Shown: piece after piece, positions 23,198 through 34,459 of the stretch | Layout of the letters: each line of letters begins with the position of its first letter | How positions within the stretch are numbered: position 1 is the stretch's first letter | Assembly: GCA_011503125.2 (NCBI GenBank) | Contig: WWBZ02000022.1 | Coordinates: 2,666,001-2,730,000, forward strand | Direction: 5' to 3' | DNA from: Botryosphaeria dothidea | Taxonomy: Eukaryota; Ascomycota; Dothideomycetes; Botryosphaeriales; Botryosphaeriaceae | Length of the DNA stretch: 64,000 nucleotides | Made by a program: the position numbers and the translations under genes | Notes under the pieces: generated by a model | Databases searched by the model: none | Told to the model about the DNA's origin: nothing | What the model saw: only the letters and a program-made list of their open reading frames with translations

Positions 23198-23826
23198 TTT
23201 GTGTGAGACAACGGGGGTATAGAACTCTTAGCGCACTTTTCAGGTGGAACCTGAGTTTACGGACAGAGACGCGGTCCTAGAACAGTCCTCAGGCATCATC
23301 ACAAAAGACTATGGACAGATGTGGACAGAGATGTAATCATGGACAATGTTGGTTCAGGGCGCGATGCGAAGGGCGACAGGCAAGGCTGGATAAATATGCG
23401 TAAAATTGGACCCCGCACTTACCCACCTGATATCCAGGCTGGTGTAGGAAACATGGCCAGACCGGAAAGGCTCTCCAATCAGTTTGGTATCCTCGCCCGG
23501 CACGAATGTACTGTTGCATGTGGCTTGCTTATGCCGCATTCAAGGGCTGAGAACGCCTTGGCGAATCGGAGATCTAAGCCAATTCTGTACGAAGCTACAT
23601 GAGGTGGACCAGGCTGAATTTATCATCTCTTGAAGTTAGGAAAGAGATAATCAATGAATGACCGAAGGGATCTTCAAACTCTTTTCTATTCCAATAGGTT
23701 TTCGAAGACATGTAGTCATCAGGTAATACAAGTACAAATACTCCATACTCCAATATTTACAGCACAGTGGAATTTAAGATTCTGGACATCCGTAAACATA
23801 AACCGGAAACACCCCATTGCCCACTA
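23198..23826. other. Intergenic, no gene seen
   Basis: Between a minus-strand pseudogene start and a minus-strand gene end. Short ORFs only. Confidence 0.4.
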
Positions 23827-26627
23827 TTACCCCCTCCACCCCTCCTCAAACCCCTGCTGCCCGTCCGGATACGTACTCTCATTCAGCGCATCCAGCGCAA
23901 AATCCCACGACTCCGGCGTCCGCACCGGCGACCTCTGCAACGGCGACCCCGCGAACCCATTCGCATTCAGCAGCTGAGCGTTACCAGCGTGCCCGGCGCC
24001 AACGGGCATGTTGGCATCGGGCATCGGGTAGAGCAGCTGCGGCTGTTGCATCTGCATCTGCATCTGCACCTGCTGCTGCTGCTCTACCTCGTTTACTGTG
24101 AAGGCGGCAGCGGCCGGGAGGCCGTTGCGCGGCGCCTGCTGCACTGCTGTGACGGGCTCGTCGTCGTCGTCGTCGTCGTCGTCGTCCTCCTCCTCCTCCT
24201 CCTCCTCGGCAGCCCCCATGTCGACGTCGGCCGCGGCGGTGTCGAGCTGCCGCAGGAGCTGGGGGCTCCTCTGGCGGGAGGGGCCGGGGTTGGCGTGGGC
24301 GGGAGACGCCGCGCCGGCGAGCAGCCCGCGGCCCTCGCCCGCGCGGAAGGCCTCGAAGACGTGCTCGAGGCTGTCGCGCAGGATGGCGTCCATGCTGGCG
24401 CCGACGAGCTCGTCGAAGAGGGGGAAGACGAGGTCCTGGACGCGCGGGCGCACGTAGGCGGCGATGTGCGCGTGCGTGAAGGCCTCGTAGCGGTCGAGGA
24501 AGGTGGAGACTTCGGGTCTCCCGAGGGGGTTGCGGGACGTCCACCCTGGTGGCTTTGTCAGTCTCGAGCATAGGCGGGAAGGGAGGGTGGAGCTGCTGCT
24601 TACATGGCTCTGGGATGTCTTCATCGAAATCGGAAGGGAAGAGGATCCTCCAGATGAGCTTCCATTTCTGCAGGTCCGTCTTGCCGCGCATGCGGTCTTG
24701 AAGGGCTCGCGCTTGGGTCTGGTTGTAGGCATCGATCACGGGACGCTGCTCGGACGGCTGGCAGAGGTCTGAGCCCATGGCGCGTATGTGTTGGGTCAGT
24801 TGCTCTTCTCTGTTGAAGACTGCAAAGCAACGTGGACATTGGATGATGTTGCTGTGCACGCGTTGGAGATGCTCCCTACGGCTCTCGGTCAGAAAGTAAA
24901 TATTAAATGTTTGAGTGCGTGTACTTACTTCATCTTGTGGATATTCTTGAATCCATTCCGAAAGCAGGAATCTGCTTTTGGCTCTTTGGTAGGGTCACGT
25001 TGGAAGTACGGGCAAGCAATCCGCCGATTGGAGACAGGGCGTGGCGCTTTGGGAGCAGGGGGTCGTCGGTCCTCATCGTCGCTGTCATCATCGTCGTCGT
25101 CTTCAGAGTCGCCACCAGGAGCTCCCTTTCGTTTATGACTAGGGGTGAAAGCAGCCGGGGTTGTGTGTCCAGTTGTTGTGGCATTGGACTTGCCATGGAG
25201 CCTGCCGGTAGTCTTGGCGCGCTGATGTGACTGGCCACAATCATTGTTCGCGTCTTGTACTCCTGCGTTCTGAGTGAAAGAGTGCTTGATAGTTTCCTCT
25301 GTCTCTGATTCCCCCAAGGTGACCAGATTCACCCGCGGAGAGAGTTGCAGTCGTTCGAGCCCCATTGGCGACACAGGTGATGCAAGCTTCAGGGCCTCGT
25401 GGTCATTCAAGCTCTTGGCGCCGACGAAATCCGGCAAGCGGAGAATATGACACACGATCTTTTCCACAATTTCAGTTTTGATGGGAAACAGAACCTGCTC
25501 AAGAACCTCTTGTTGTATGGTGTCGACGCAGCTGTCTGAAGAAGAGCCGCTGTCTTCATGGTCCGATGGAGCATCGTCGCTACTATTTCTCGGCGTGGAT
25601 GGATCATTGTTAGATGGTTTGGAAGCCTCAGACTCAGAACGATCCCGTGATTTGTTGTGCTCGTTATGATTCTTGGAGGCTGAGTGTCCGGGCTTGGGGG
25701 TATCGACAATAGTACCTTCAACCGAGGGTTGACGGGACATGTCGGGTGGTACTGTAGAGTTTACAGATTGAGGGGTAGTCGTAGCGCAATCAAACATTGC
25801 AGGATTAAACGAATTAAGAGGATCATGAACACAGAAGCCCGGGGTAGACGGTGGTGAAGCTGTTAAATCACCAATGGATGTATGCGCATTTGAGCAAGGG
25901 TCATGAGGCGGCCAACAGCCTCCAGAGTGGCTGAGTCAAATACGCGTTAGCGGCTCTGCTCAGCTAAAATTACATTTTGACGCAAGCATTTCCGCATTAG
26001 GAAATGCACTTACGGGTGCTGCCTTTCCAGGACGCGGCTGACCCCCACTGGCTCAGAAAGAGAGTCACACGTAGAGGCTGTGGTACGAGAGGTGAGAGAG
26101 GGCGCCTTGGAGTCGGCGGCACTCATGGAGCCACCGAAGTCCGACAGAGGAGGAATAGAAGGGCTATCTGCCCAGAATTGCGAGTAGAAGGGAGGTTCGG
26201 TCTCAGACACGGCCGAGAGGGACGAAAGACGGCGGTGGTTTGACGGCCTGGTGGGATCATGTTTGCTGTATGGAAAAACACGATGGTCTGCTGCGCGGCG
26301 AGCATGAGACACAGATCTAACGGAGGAGCTGTTCCCACTACTCTGCTCGCTGCAGGTGGAGTCGGATGATTTTGATTCCTGCCTCGGCAGTAGGCCGTTG
26401 CGAAGACCCTTCAAGCGCTCGGAGAGCCCGTTCTGATACAGGCGAGAAGCATGATGGTTGCTAATTGGCGTGGATGCGGTGTCGTGCCTTCGGTAGCTCG
26501 TGCGGTCAATGAGGTCGCTGGCGTCTTCGCCGGGTTTGATGCCAGCGGCATCAGACTGGGCAAAGCGGTTGACAGCGGTGATTTTCCTCAAACCTTTGCT
26601 CCATTGCTCCGATGGAGAGGAGGCCAT
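23827..26627 (-). CDS. Large C2H2-like zinc-finger protein, family member 1
   Basis: Four exons, 26627-26014, 25930-24929, 24875-24604 and 24545-23827, encode 868 residues; introns of 83, 53 and 58 nt all keep frame. A long Ser-rich disordered N-terminus leads, after an Asp run, to a Cys/His unit CPYFQRDP...C...KEHLQRVH (residues about 511-548) and directly a second unit CPRCFAVFNREEQLTQHIR...C. A KWKLIWRILFP motif, a helical segment (DRYEAFTHAHIAAYV...LEHVFEAF) and a Glu/Asp-run plus Gln-rich tail follow. The same CP(F/Y)(F/Y)-x-R-P...EHLYRxH...C-x2-C...ILFP order is found at 38147 and 40037, with introns at the same two codons. Probably a nuclear nucleic-acid-binding protein. The start ATG is the least certain point, since the frame stays open upstream. 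Confidence 0.75.
24164..24210. repeat. Trinucleotide runs encoding Asp and Glu tracts
   Basis: GTC/CTC triplet runs on the plus strand encode about nine Asp and seven Glu in the minus-strand zinc-finger protein. Such runs vary in length between strains. Confidence 0.8.
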
Positions 26628-27360
26628 GCTGGGCAAGGAACAAGGTTTGCAGCGGTCCGTAGCTGACGTTGACTGCACTGATGATTGATTGCTGCGGATT
26701 GTGGCGAGTATCGCGGGCCCACACAGGCTGGGCACGATGATGGAGCGATGTGGCCTTTCGGGATAGGCGACCAAGAAGCGATTAAGTAGGAGCAATAGGG
26801 TCGCCGGAGGGGAGACAATGTGCAGCCTGTCCTTCACCGGCTGGCAATGGTCAGTCGTGCGCAGCGCTTTGGTGGTCAGCATGTGGCTTATGTGCTGGTG
26901 GCGGTGCTGGACGCTAGCCCCCAAACTCCCACAGGAGACATGCAGCAAACCCACTTTGTGTCACCGCCCGTGCGAATCACAGCGGGAGCTGAAGCCTGAC
27001 GGCCTGGCCTCCGTCCTGGCTCCCGCAGGCAACCAGAAGGCAGCCGGAGGGTGAGCGCCCAAATACGAGCCATGACGGACATGAAAGCCTCGATTCTGCC
27101 TGCCAGACCGGGCGCGCAGCCTGCTCCTGTGGGTTTGCAGAGAGCCTGGCCGTGACTCGGCCGCCTGAGAGCGCGGCCTCCCGTCGGGCCAAGCGGCATG
27201 GGCTAAACCCATCTGGTGGTGCGTTTGGGAGCGCGCGCATGTGCGCATTTGAGATAGCCGCGCTCTAACGTCTCTGCGTGTCTTCTCCCACGGGACCGCG
27301 CCACACCCTTTCGCGCACCTGGGTAATAAGGTTGATGATGAAATAGGTGCTCCCGCGTTG
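26628..27360. other. Intergenic, no gene seen
   Basis: Upstream of the minus-strand zinc-finger gene. The frame of that gene continues open to about 26954, so an earlier start or a 5' leader may occupy part of it. The rest shows nothing. Confidence 0.35.
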
Positions 27361-27770
27361 CAAGGTGGAGCAAACCGGGAGAAATTTGGCTCACCGCTGC
27401 CTGCGCTAGTGAGTAATAAGGTGTTCATGCTTTCTCCCATCAGCGCATTTGCCCCAACGTGTAGGGCGTATCTTTCGCCCTTTCACTTCCTGAGATCCAA
27501 GGTGCCTCGTGTCCCCACAGAAATACCAAGGTTTCCCGCTGACGCGTGAGGACGAAACCCACGATTTGCGCAACTGAGCAATGGGGTCGAAGGGGAACCG
27601 GGCAGGGCGGAAGGGAGGACCAAGGTGCTTCGCCCTCTTCGTCTGCTCCCACAGAAGATCTCTAGTTTTCCGGTAGCGCGTACGGGCGGCACCCACGTCG
27701 TGCGCGGGTGAGTAGAAAGGTGAAAGGGCAACGTCCGCAGGGCGTACAGAGGTCCAAGGTGCTTTTGTCT
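27361..27770. repeat. Diverged tandem repeat of about 123-136 bp
   Basis: Anchors (C)CAAGGTG recur at 27361, 27497, 27620 and 27754, spacings 136, 123 and 134. CCCACAGAA recurs at 27514 and 27648 (134 apart), as do ACCCACG...TGCGC and GTGAG-TA blocks. The array ends about 40 bp before a TATA box, so the copies lie in the promoter of the small Cys-rich gene. Confidence 0.65.
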
Positions 27771-27808
27771 TCGCCCTTTTGCGCACTTGCGGCCTAGTCC
27801 TGAAGCCA

Positions 27809-27815
27809 TATAAAT
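27809..27815 (+). promoter_or_regulatory. Candidate TATA box
   Basis: TATAAAT lies 132 bp before the ATG of the small Cys-rich gene, with pyrimidine-rich DNA between, a normal fungal core promoter spacing. Confidence 0.5.
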
Positions 27816-27940
27816 TCTCCAGAGTCGTGTACACTTTTCTTCCAGCACCAGTTCAGTTGATCTTCATCGCACCTCTTCTGTCCCATACAAGTCAGATTCG
27901 CAATATAAAACCGCCCTCACAAAGACACTCACCACTCGCC

Positions 27941-28424
27941 ATGTCTTACACCCCATCTTCGACTCCTTCCACTGGCCCTGCGCCATACACTCTTCCTACC
28001 TCGAACGCATACTTCTGTTGCAATTGCCAATACGGGCCCATGCTCTACGAATTACACCCGGCTTGCGTCATGTGTGGCGCACATGCCTGCGCGTATTGCC
28101 AGCCTACCACCATCTACTCCAATGCTGCACACACCCCTCAGCAGGTCCAAGGCTTGCAGGTTGATCCACGTGATCCGTATGGGGCTTCTCTTGGGTAGGT
28201 CCCTCTTCATAGCAATGCTCATCGGGCTCGTGCTAATACGTCCAAGTTTCGGCGATAGTTCCGATGGGTCGATGATGCTTCGGTACCTCCACGACGAGCC
28301 GAATGTATCCGAAAGGTTGTCGAGTGATCGTGCACGGCGCAGCTTGACTGATATGGAGGAGGACTGTGACAACTTGCTGCAGCAACATGGCTACAAGATG
28401 CGCATCGCAGGAGAGAAGCTCTGA
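27941..28424 (+). CDS. Small Cys-rich protein, CCxC/CxxC type, member 1
   Basis: Exons 27941-28194 and 28259-28424 encode 139 residues; the 64-nt intron has GTAGGT, branch CTAATAC and TAG, and keeps frame. The core at residues 25-52 is FCCNCQYGPMLYELHPACVMCGAHACAYC: C-C-x2-C, then C-x2-C-G and C-x2-C, a spacing that could bind zinc. It is followed by DPRDPYGASLG at the splice, a charged segment and an amphipathic C-terminus. No signal peptide. The protein at 34460-34788 shares the FCC.C..GPM...C..CGA..C..C core, the DPRDPYG motif and an intron a few codons after it, so the two are paralogues. Such short fungal proteins are common in plant-associated ascomycetes. Function unknown. Confidence 0.7.
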
Positions 28425-29411
28425 GGCAGGAAGACATGAACACAAAAGATACCACAGGGACCGGGAGTAAGGAATGGTTTGATTTAACATAAATTTACAC
28501 AGAAAGTGGCGTTCTCAGCGAGTCGAGTGATGGGGACGGATTTGTCTTACCCTGTACATCAATGTCCACTTCAATAGATAACTTACAACATCAGCTGCGA
28601 CTCTATGCATTGCTTGACCCCATTCAAAAGCATCCGAAAATGTCTGAATTGATCCATAAAGCGTCCGCTTACCAACCGCTGAAATTCCTCGTGTGAACTG
28701 GTTGTCGGACGTGTGCCCACTGAGGCCAGCATATGGCAATGACGTTCATTCGGGTTCGTGGTCAAAGCGGCGGCGCGCTCGGGCTAACGTTGAACCCAAA
28801 GGCAGAGGGAAGCTTGAAACGGCGACGGTCGGCCTGAGGCTGAAAACGCGATCAGGGCAGCGGAGCGATCGGCGTCAGCTCAGGGTGAAAGATCAGGGTG
28901 CTGGACGCAGCTCAGAATCGGCGGAATGCGAGCGGCGTTAAGGCGGGGCTCCATGAGCGATCGAAGAGGAACGACGAAGACGAGACGGTCCTTGGGTGTT
29001 GGAGCGGAGATGGGGTGGAGCTGAGCGGAGATCTCATCGTCGGGCGGATCATCTCCGGGTCAGATTATCTCCCCCATCACGTGTGTGGCTTCCTTTTAAG
29101 CTGTCCGCAACCCTGTCTCTGGCCAACTTTGAGACCTGCATCGACCATTCATCGCCCAGCGTATGACGCATGCCGCCGCGTCGCACATTCATCCCAGATT
29201 CGCGACTGCCGCCCAGAGAGCGCATCGGTAGTGCGCCATCGTACGTCATGTACGCCGCCGCCATCCCGCCGAGTGTGCCAGCTTCTGGCCATCAAATTTC
29301 TACTCCTCCTCATCCGTTTCCTTGGTGAAGCTCTGCATTTTTGATTTCCCGTCGCACATCACGTCTTTTTATTTCCTCTCCGACCAAACTTGCGAAAGGC
29401 ACCCCGGCAAA
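28425..29411. other. Intergenic and promoter, no gene seen
   Basis: No supported ORF. GA-rich blocks lie at 28740-29050, then pyrimidine-rich DNA before the DUF1989 start. Confidence 0.4.
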
Positions 29412-31572
29412 ATGGCTGGTGAAAGGCAAAGTGTGCCCGCCCGCCACGGCATCGCAACCTTCGTGCCCAAAGGCCACTCGATAAAAATCATCAATACCTA
29501 CGGAACCCAAGTCATCGATACGTGGGCCTTCGCGCTTCACAAACCGCCGAACGAAGAGTCTGACGCTGAGGAAAAGGCCGAGGAAGAAGCCATCAACCAA
29601 GCTCAGCAGGAAGCTGAGAAGGAAATCGAAAAGGAGCAGAAATCAGCTGCCGACGACGTCAAAGATATTGAAGTCGCTGCTGAAAACAAGGATGAAACTC
29701 CGGATATACCCAAGACAGCCGTCAAGGACGAACCCGAAGCATCTCAAGCAACCGCTGGCGCAGAGGCCCCACCTGCGACCGCGACCAAACAGACCACCGA
29801 GACAATAGATGGCAAGAAAGTACGAACCTGGGCCTCCTATGTTCCTTCTGTTCCATCTGTAGCGGTCTTGAGGTCTCGACGTAAAGTTTCCACATCTGCG
29901 CAGGGCAAAGATGCGACAAACACAGTCAACGAGCAAGCGACGGGGGCCACCTCGAAGGAAGGGGATAACAGCAAAGGCGAGGAGCAGAAAGAGCAGAACG
30001 CGGAAGGAAGTGCGGGAGCACAGGTGACTGGGGATACCACACCCACCCAAACAGAAAGCGAGGGAGTGAAGGTTGCAGGAACTATCACACCATCTGACAA
30101 GTCGGAAGATGAGTACGCAGACGCCAAGTCTGTCCAGTCTTCAAAGAGTTGGGGGTCGTATCTCCCCTCGATCCGTTCCCGGGCAAAAGCTGCATATGGC
30201 GTGGACCAAAAGGCTGGTACAGATCCGAAGGAAAGCAAAGGAAACACCAAGAGTTGGTCGTCATACCTACCATCCGGCACCTCCTTCACGTCGTACCTCC
30301 CCAACAGCGGCAAAGACGCTCTCTCCGCATTTGCTTCCTCGCACCACCGTGATCCAAATAAATCCTACGCCGAGCAGCTGTACGAATTTTCTAAGACACC
30401 AGTCGGAGCTGCGAGCCTTTCAGGTGAGTGACGACCCCCTTCGATCTTTTTGTGAGAAAATCCAACTAAACTTACCATTCTGTGTAGCCGCCACCGGATC
30501 CGGCACTGCCGGCTCCTTGTACGCCGCATACACCGCCTACACCAAACTGCAAGCCTCCCAACGTCGCACCGGCCCTATGGAATACCTCTCCCTGCCGCAC
30601 ACCATCGACGCGTCTCAGAACCTCTCCCTCACCGAGGGCGACGCCCTCGTGTCTAACCTCCACGGCCCGCTTCTCACCCTCCTCGAAGACACTTCGCCCG
30701 CGACAACCGAAAACATCGACCCGAGCGTCATCCCGCTCCGCCACGGCACCATCCTGCCCGCCTGCGACCCGACGACATACAAAGAGTTGGCTGAGGAAGG
30801 TGAGAAAGGTGAGGAGCACGGTTCATGCGCCGAGAATCTCGTGTTGGCGCTGCAAGAGTTCAACAAGAGCACGGGCTTGAAAGGCGCTCGCACGGTCGGT
30901 GCCGATGTCACCATCAACAGTGCGCCCGTTCCGCTAATGCTCTTCATGAACGCGACGGTCAACCCGGGCACGGGGAAAGTTGTCGTGCAGGAGCCACGGA
31001 AGTACGAAGGAGGGAAGTGGGGTAAAGGAGGCGAGAAGGGTGGTCATGTAAAGTTGAGGGCGGAGCGAGACGTCGTGGTGGTGATGAGTGCGTGTCCGAT
31101 GGATATGGGGCCGACGAATAGCGGGAGGAGCATGGCGGCGAATTTTATCGTCGAGGAGCCGAGTGATGAGGAGAAGGTCGAGCTGAAGAAGGACGAGGAG
31201 AAGGAGAAGGAGAAGCAGAAACCGAAGGTGCAGACGACAAGCGAGAAGATCAACGCACAGAAGAACGAGGCGAAGAAGGCAGTACCAAAGCAGGAAATCA
31301 AGAAGGCGGCCCCGAAGCAGGAAGTTAAGAAGACTGTGGAGAACGAGAAGAGGAGAGACAGTGCTCATGGGGCAGTGGGAGGTGTGGCAGCAAAGCCGAC
31401 AAGGCCTTCTCTAGAGGACAAGTCAAAATTGTCAAGTTCTGGTGTGCAAACGCCAAGGACAGAGACCTCGGCCACGTCTAATGAGCCTATTCGGAATGTC
31501 CCGAAGCCTGGAAAGAAGAGACCGAAGAAATTGGACCGTCGCAGCTCTTCCATGACCCCTGCCCCTGCCTAA
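29412..31572 (+). CDS. DUF1989-family protein (urea carboxylase-associated-like) with disordered insert
   Basis: Exons 29412-30423 and 30488-31572 (64-nt intron, GTGAGT...TGTAG) encode 698 residues. Start context is CAAAATGGC. The N-terminal block PARHGIATFVPKGHSIKI...GTQVIDTWAF (residues about 9-40) and the later blocks MEYLSLPHT, GDALVSN, PLLTLLEDTSP, ACDPTTYKELA, SCAENL, P.PLMLFMN and VVVMSACPMDMGPTN together form one DUF1989 (PF09347) domain. Some 300 residues of Lys/Glu/Ser/Thr-rich disordered sequence are inserted after the first block. Three related motifs occur inside it: TWASYVPS, SWGSYLPS and SWSSYLPS. A Lys/Glu-rich tail follows the domain. Bacterial relatives accompany urea carboxylase; the fungal role is unknown, probably cytosolic amine or urea metabolism. 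Confidence 0.8.
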
Positions 31573-32257
31573 TTCAGAGGAAGCCTGGGATGTAGTGAGT
31601 CCATATCGCCGTTGTCCAATCGGTGGAGGCTAACGGGAGAAGAGGATCTGAATAACAAATTGAGATAACCAGTCATGTTGCGGTATCGAGTTTTCAGCGA
31701 GTTTTGTTTCTGTCTCCTGTTTTTGCAGAGCTTACCTGTTCCTAGCAGCTCGGGGTAATATTGTTTGCATGTAGGCACATACGCAAGCCCACCCGTCTTC
31801 CGATTGGTGGATAATAATCTTGGCACCGTCATTCGGCGTTGATCCCAGCTCCCCGCCAGCCTCCCGACCGTTATTGGCGTTGCTTGAACGTGCTGTAAAA
31901 TGTTTGTTTCCACAATGCTGATCCCCTGACCTTCCCCCTGCGAGCATGTCTTGACCTTTACTGCTGACACTGCAGGAGCGATGGCATAAGAAAGTAAAAA
32001 TCTTGCATTCGGGCTGCATTGATCCGGCTTTATTCCGCCTTCTCCTTTTAGCACTCGTATTGCGCTACCCCGCAGCCTCCGCAGATCATCTCCTCGTCCG
32101 ACCTCATCCCACAATCCACCGGAGAAAAAACGCTAAGAACCCAAACCTTGGTTTGCGGGACCCGGTTATGAATAGTGACATGATATATAGGTACTCCAGT
32201 TCCTGGCGGGCCTGAGTAGATCTTTTCGAAGTTCGTCCCCCTTCAATTGCCCTCAGT
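31573..32257. other. Intergenic and promoter of the GH79 gene, no gene seen
   Basis: No supported ORF. TGATATATAGGTAC near 32180 may be its core promoter. Confidence 0.4.
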
Positions 32258-33865
32258 ATGGTCTTCGCAGGTGTCATGCCGTACGCCGTCGCCGGCCTGA
32301 GCCTGGCGGCGACGAACAAACTCAGCAACGTATCCGTGCCTGCGAACATCTCTACGCGGGTGCTCCTTCCGGATGCGTATGGCTACTCGCTGGAGCCCGT
32401 CTGGGTGGACGACTACCTCAAGTCCGACCTGGCCACGAACCTCATGAGTGCCATCGCAAATGTGACGGGCAAACCACCACCATTCCGCGTTGGCGGCAAC
32501 ACCGCAGATCAGACATACCTCCACCAGGATCTCAATGTTACGTCCATCTCCATCCCAACGCCTGCAACGGCCCAGTACTTCAACATCAGCCCCGCGTGGT
32601 ACGACACCTGGGCCGACTACTTCCCCGAAGGCACGGACCTACTATACACGCTGAATCTCCATGTCAACGCCTCTGCCTGGGCCAACGCCGTAGCTGAAGC
32701 CGAGGCCGTCTACAAGTCTCTCGGTGACAAGCTGACGCTGCTAGAACTCGGCAACGAAATCGACCATTTCATCAGCAAAAGCTGGCGCGCCCCAGGCTGG
32801 GATGTCGAGCAGTACATCGAGCAATTCCGGAACCTGACCGGCCAGATCGTAGACTCGGACTGGTACAAGGCCGACCCCAACCCGCCAAAGTTCCAAGCCG
32901 CCGTCTTCGCCGACCCGCCGTGGGTGCCCGACCAGCAGGATGAGATCGACGACTTCGACATCCTCAACCTGACGCGCGGCGGGCTCGTCGACCCGAACCT
33001 GATCAGCACCTATGCCGTGCACCTGTACCCGCAGAGCACGTGCGACACGGAGCGCTGGTACCGCATGCGTCTCGACCTGCTCTCCAACCATACGACGCTC
33101 TGGCTCAACGTCTCGCAATACGTGCCGCAGGTCGCCGCCGCCGACGCCGCGGGCTCGCCGCTCGTTCTCGGCGAGACAAATTCCATCTCGTGCTCGGGCC
33201 GCAGCGGCATCAGCGACACCTTCGGCGCCGCGCTGTGGGGCGTCGACTACGTGCTGCTGGCCGCCAGCATCGGCATCGAGAAGGTCTACTTCCACCTCGG
33301 CGCCCAGAGCGAGTACTCGTCCTTCGTGCCCATCCCCTACGACTACAAGAACGAGTCGTTGACCCAAGGCATCCGCCCCGGCTTCTACGCCCACTACTTC
33401 CTGGCGCACGTCCTGGCCCGCCCCGACGGCGCCAACCTCAGCGTGGCAGCCCTGCCCGGCGCCAACGCCAGCGACTTCAGCGGCTTCGCCGTGTATGGCG
33501 ACGAGGACGACTTGCAGAAGCTGGTCTTCCTCGACATGGGCGTGTGGAACGGCACCTCGGGGCTGAGCAACCCGAGCACGCTCGGCACCACGGACGGCAC
33601 GACGTTCAGCAACGGCACCAGGCCCGTCAGGCACCTCGGCGCGTCCACGCCGTGGCCGCAGGGCGCGCGGGTCGGCGTGCTGAGGCTGAGCGCGCCCGGC
33701 ACCAACGCGAAGAGCGAGGTCAGCGTCGCGGGCGTGTCGTTCGACCCCGACACTGGCGCTAAGGTGGGAGAAGAGGCGATCGAGACCGTCGAGGTGGGTC
33801 CGCAGGGCGTTGTGGCCGTCGACCTGGTGCAGGCTGAGGCGGTGCTGCTGGAGCTGGTTGGGTGA
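32258..33865 (+). CDS. Glycoside hydrolase family 79 (beta-glucuronidase-like)
   Basis: One uninterrupted exon of 535 residues, normal for fungal GH79. The first 17 residues (MVFAGVMPYAVAGLSLA) look like a signal peptide, and many N-x-S/T sites suggest secretion. The (beta/alpha)8 barrel shows FRVGGNTADQT (about 75-85), LELGNEID with the predicted acid/base Glu167, and LVLGETNSIS with the predicted nucleophile Glu306. A C-terminal beta-sandwich begins near residue 410. The family removes glucuronic or 4-O-methyl-glucuronic acid from arabinogalactan proteins, glucuronoxylan or related glycans, so a role in plant polysaccharide use is likely. Codon use is strongly GC-ending, unlike the degraded tracts on either side. 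Confidence 0.9.
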   Translation: MVFAGVMPYAVAGLSLAATNKLSNVSVPANISTRVLLPDAYGYSLEPVWVDDYLKSDLATNLMSAIANVTGKPPPFRVGGNTADQTYLHQDLNVTSISIPTPATAQYFNISPAWYDTWADYFPEGTDLLYTLNLHVNASAWANAVAEAEAVYKSLGDKLTLLELGNEIDHFISKSWRAPGWDVEQYIEQFRNLTGQIVDSDWYKADPNPPKFQAAVFADPPWVPDQQDEIDDFDILNLTRGGLVDPNLISTYAVHLYPQSTCDTERWYRMRLDLLSNHTTLWLNVSQYVPQVAAADAAGSPLVLGETNSISCSGRSGISDTFGAALWGVDYVLLAASIGIEKVYFHLGAQSEYSSFVPIPYDYKNESLTQGIRPGFYAHYFLAHVLARPDGANLSVAALPGANASDFSGFAVYGDEDDLQKLVFLDMGVWNGTSGLSNPSTLGTTDGTTFSNGTRPVRHLGASTPWPQGARVGVLRLSAPGTNAKSEVSVAGVSFDPDTGAKVGEEAIETVEVGPQGVVAVDLVQAEAVLLELVG

Positions 33866-34459
33866 GGCGGTGGGAGGTTTATTATTTTAGCCTGAATGCG
33901 ACGGTTTTGTGCGAGAAGGATTCGTAGGTATGCATGTTCAGTGGTGCACAGATAGGCAGCAATTACGTCATATGCATGAATCCTACAGCTTCGTGATGAT
34001 CCGGTCAGCCTTTCGGTGAGCCTGATGCGGCTCTTCTGCAGAGCCGCATCGTCCTCAGGCTAGGCTGAGGGGGCTTAGAAAAATGGAGCTTCCCTTCCGT
34101 TCTCGTGATGGACGAAAAGAAAACCGCCGTCTGGCTCGAGCCTGCTGACCATTTGCGGCTCTGCTCACGTGATGCGGTGGCTGCGGCTCTTGCAGCCTCG
34201 CGACAACGACTCGATCTGTAAAACATGAAACCCCAGATCCATTCTATTAACACGTGCCAAAACGATAGAGTTACAAGAAGTTCAGACAGCCTGGCCTCTA
34301 TTTACAAACTCCCCTGGGTATCGACGATGTCATCCCTTCCTCCCCTGCTCCTTCTCCTTCCCCCCTTCTTCCTCCCCAAGCGCACCAGTCCTCTCCCGCG
34401 CATTATCCCTTCCTCCGATTGTTTCTCTCCATATTTGGGTGTGACGACGTTACACTCAT
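33866..34459. other. 3' flank with hairpin, no gene seen
   Basis: Contains a strong inverted repeat (34021-34050, listed separately) and a second TGCGGCTC-rich block at 34150-34200. A CT-rich stretch occupies 34340-34410. No ORF is supported. Confidence 0.4.
34021..34050. repeat. Perfect 11-bp-arm hairpin downstream of GH79
   Basis: GATGCGGCTCT, a 5-base loop and AGAGCCGCATC form a perfect stem at 34024-34050, about 160 bp past the GH79 stop. Flanking CCTGA and TCAGG extend the pairing imperfectly. It may be a transcript 3' structure or the trace of a small inverted-repeat element. Confidence 0.7.

Noticed and set aside
23981..24540. Continuation of the exon-3 frame of the 23827 gene through its Arg-rich 3' part
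   Set aside because: After the GTAAGC donor at 24603 the frame becomes Arg/Ala-rich nonsense; the spliced frame gives an intact C-terminus and matches the paralogues' intron position.
32741..33762. Long ORFs of 240 and 297 residues overlapping the GH79 gene
   Set aside because: Arg/Ala/Pro-rich shadows caused by GC-ending codons; the GH79 frame has catalytic motifs and correct length.
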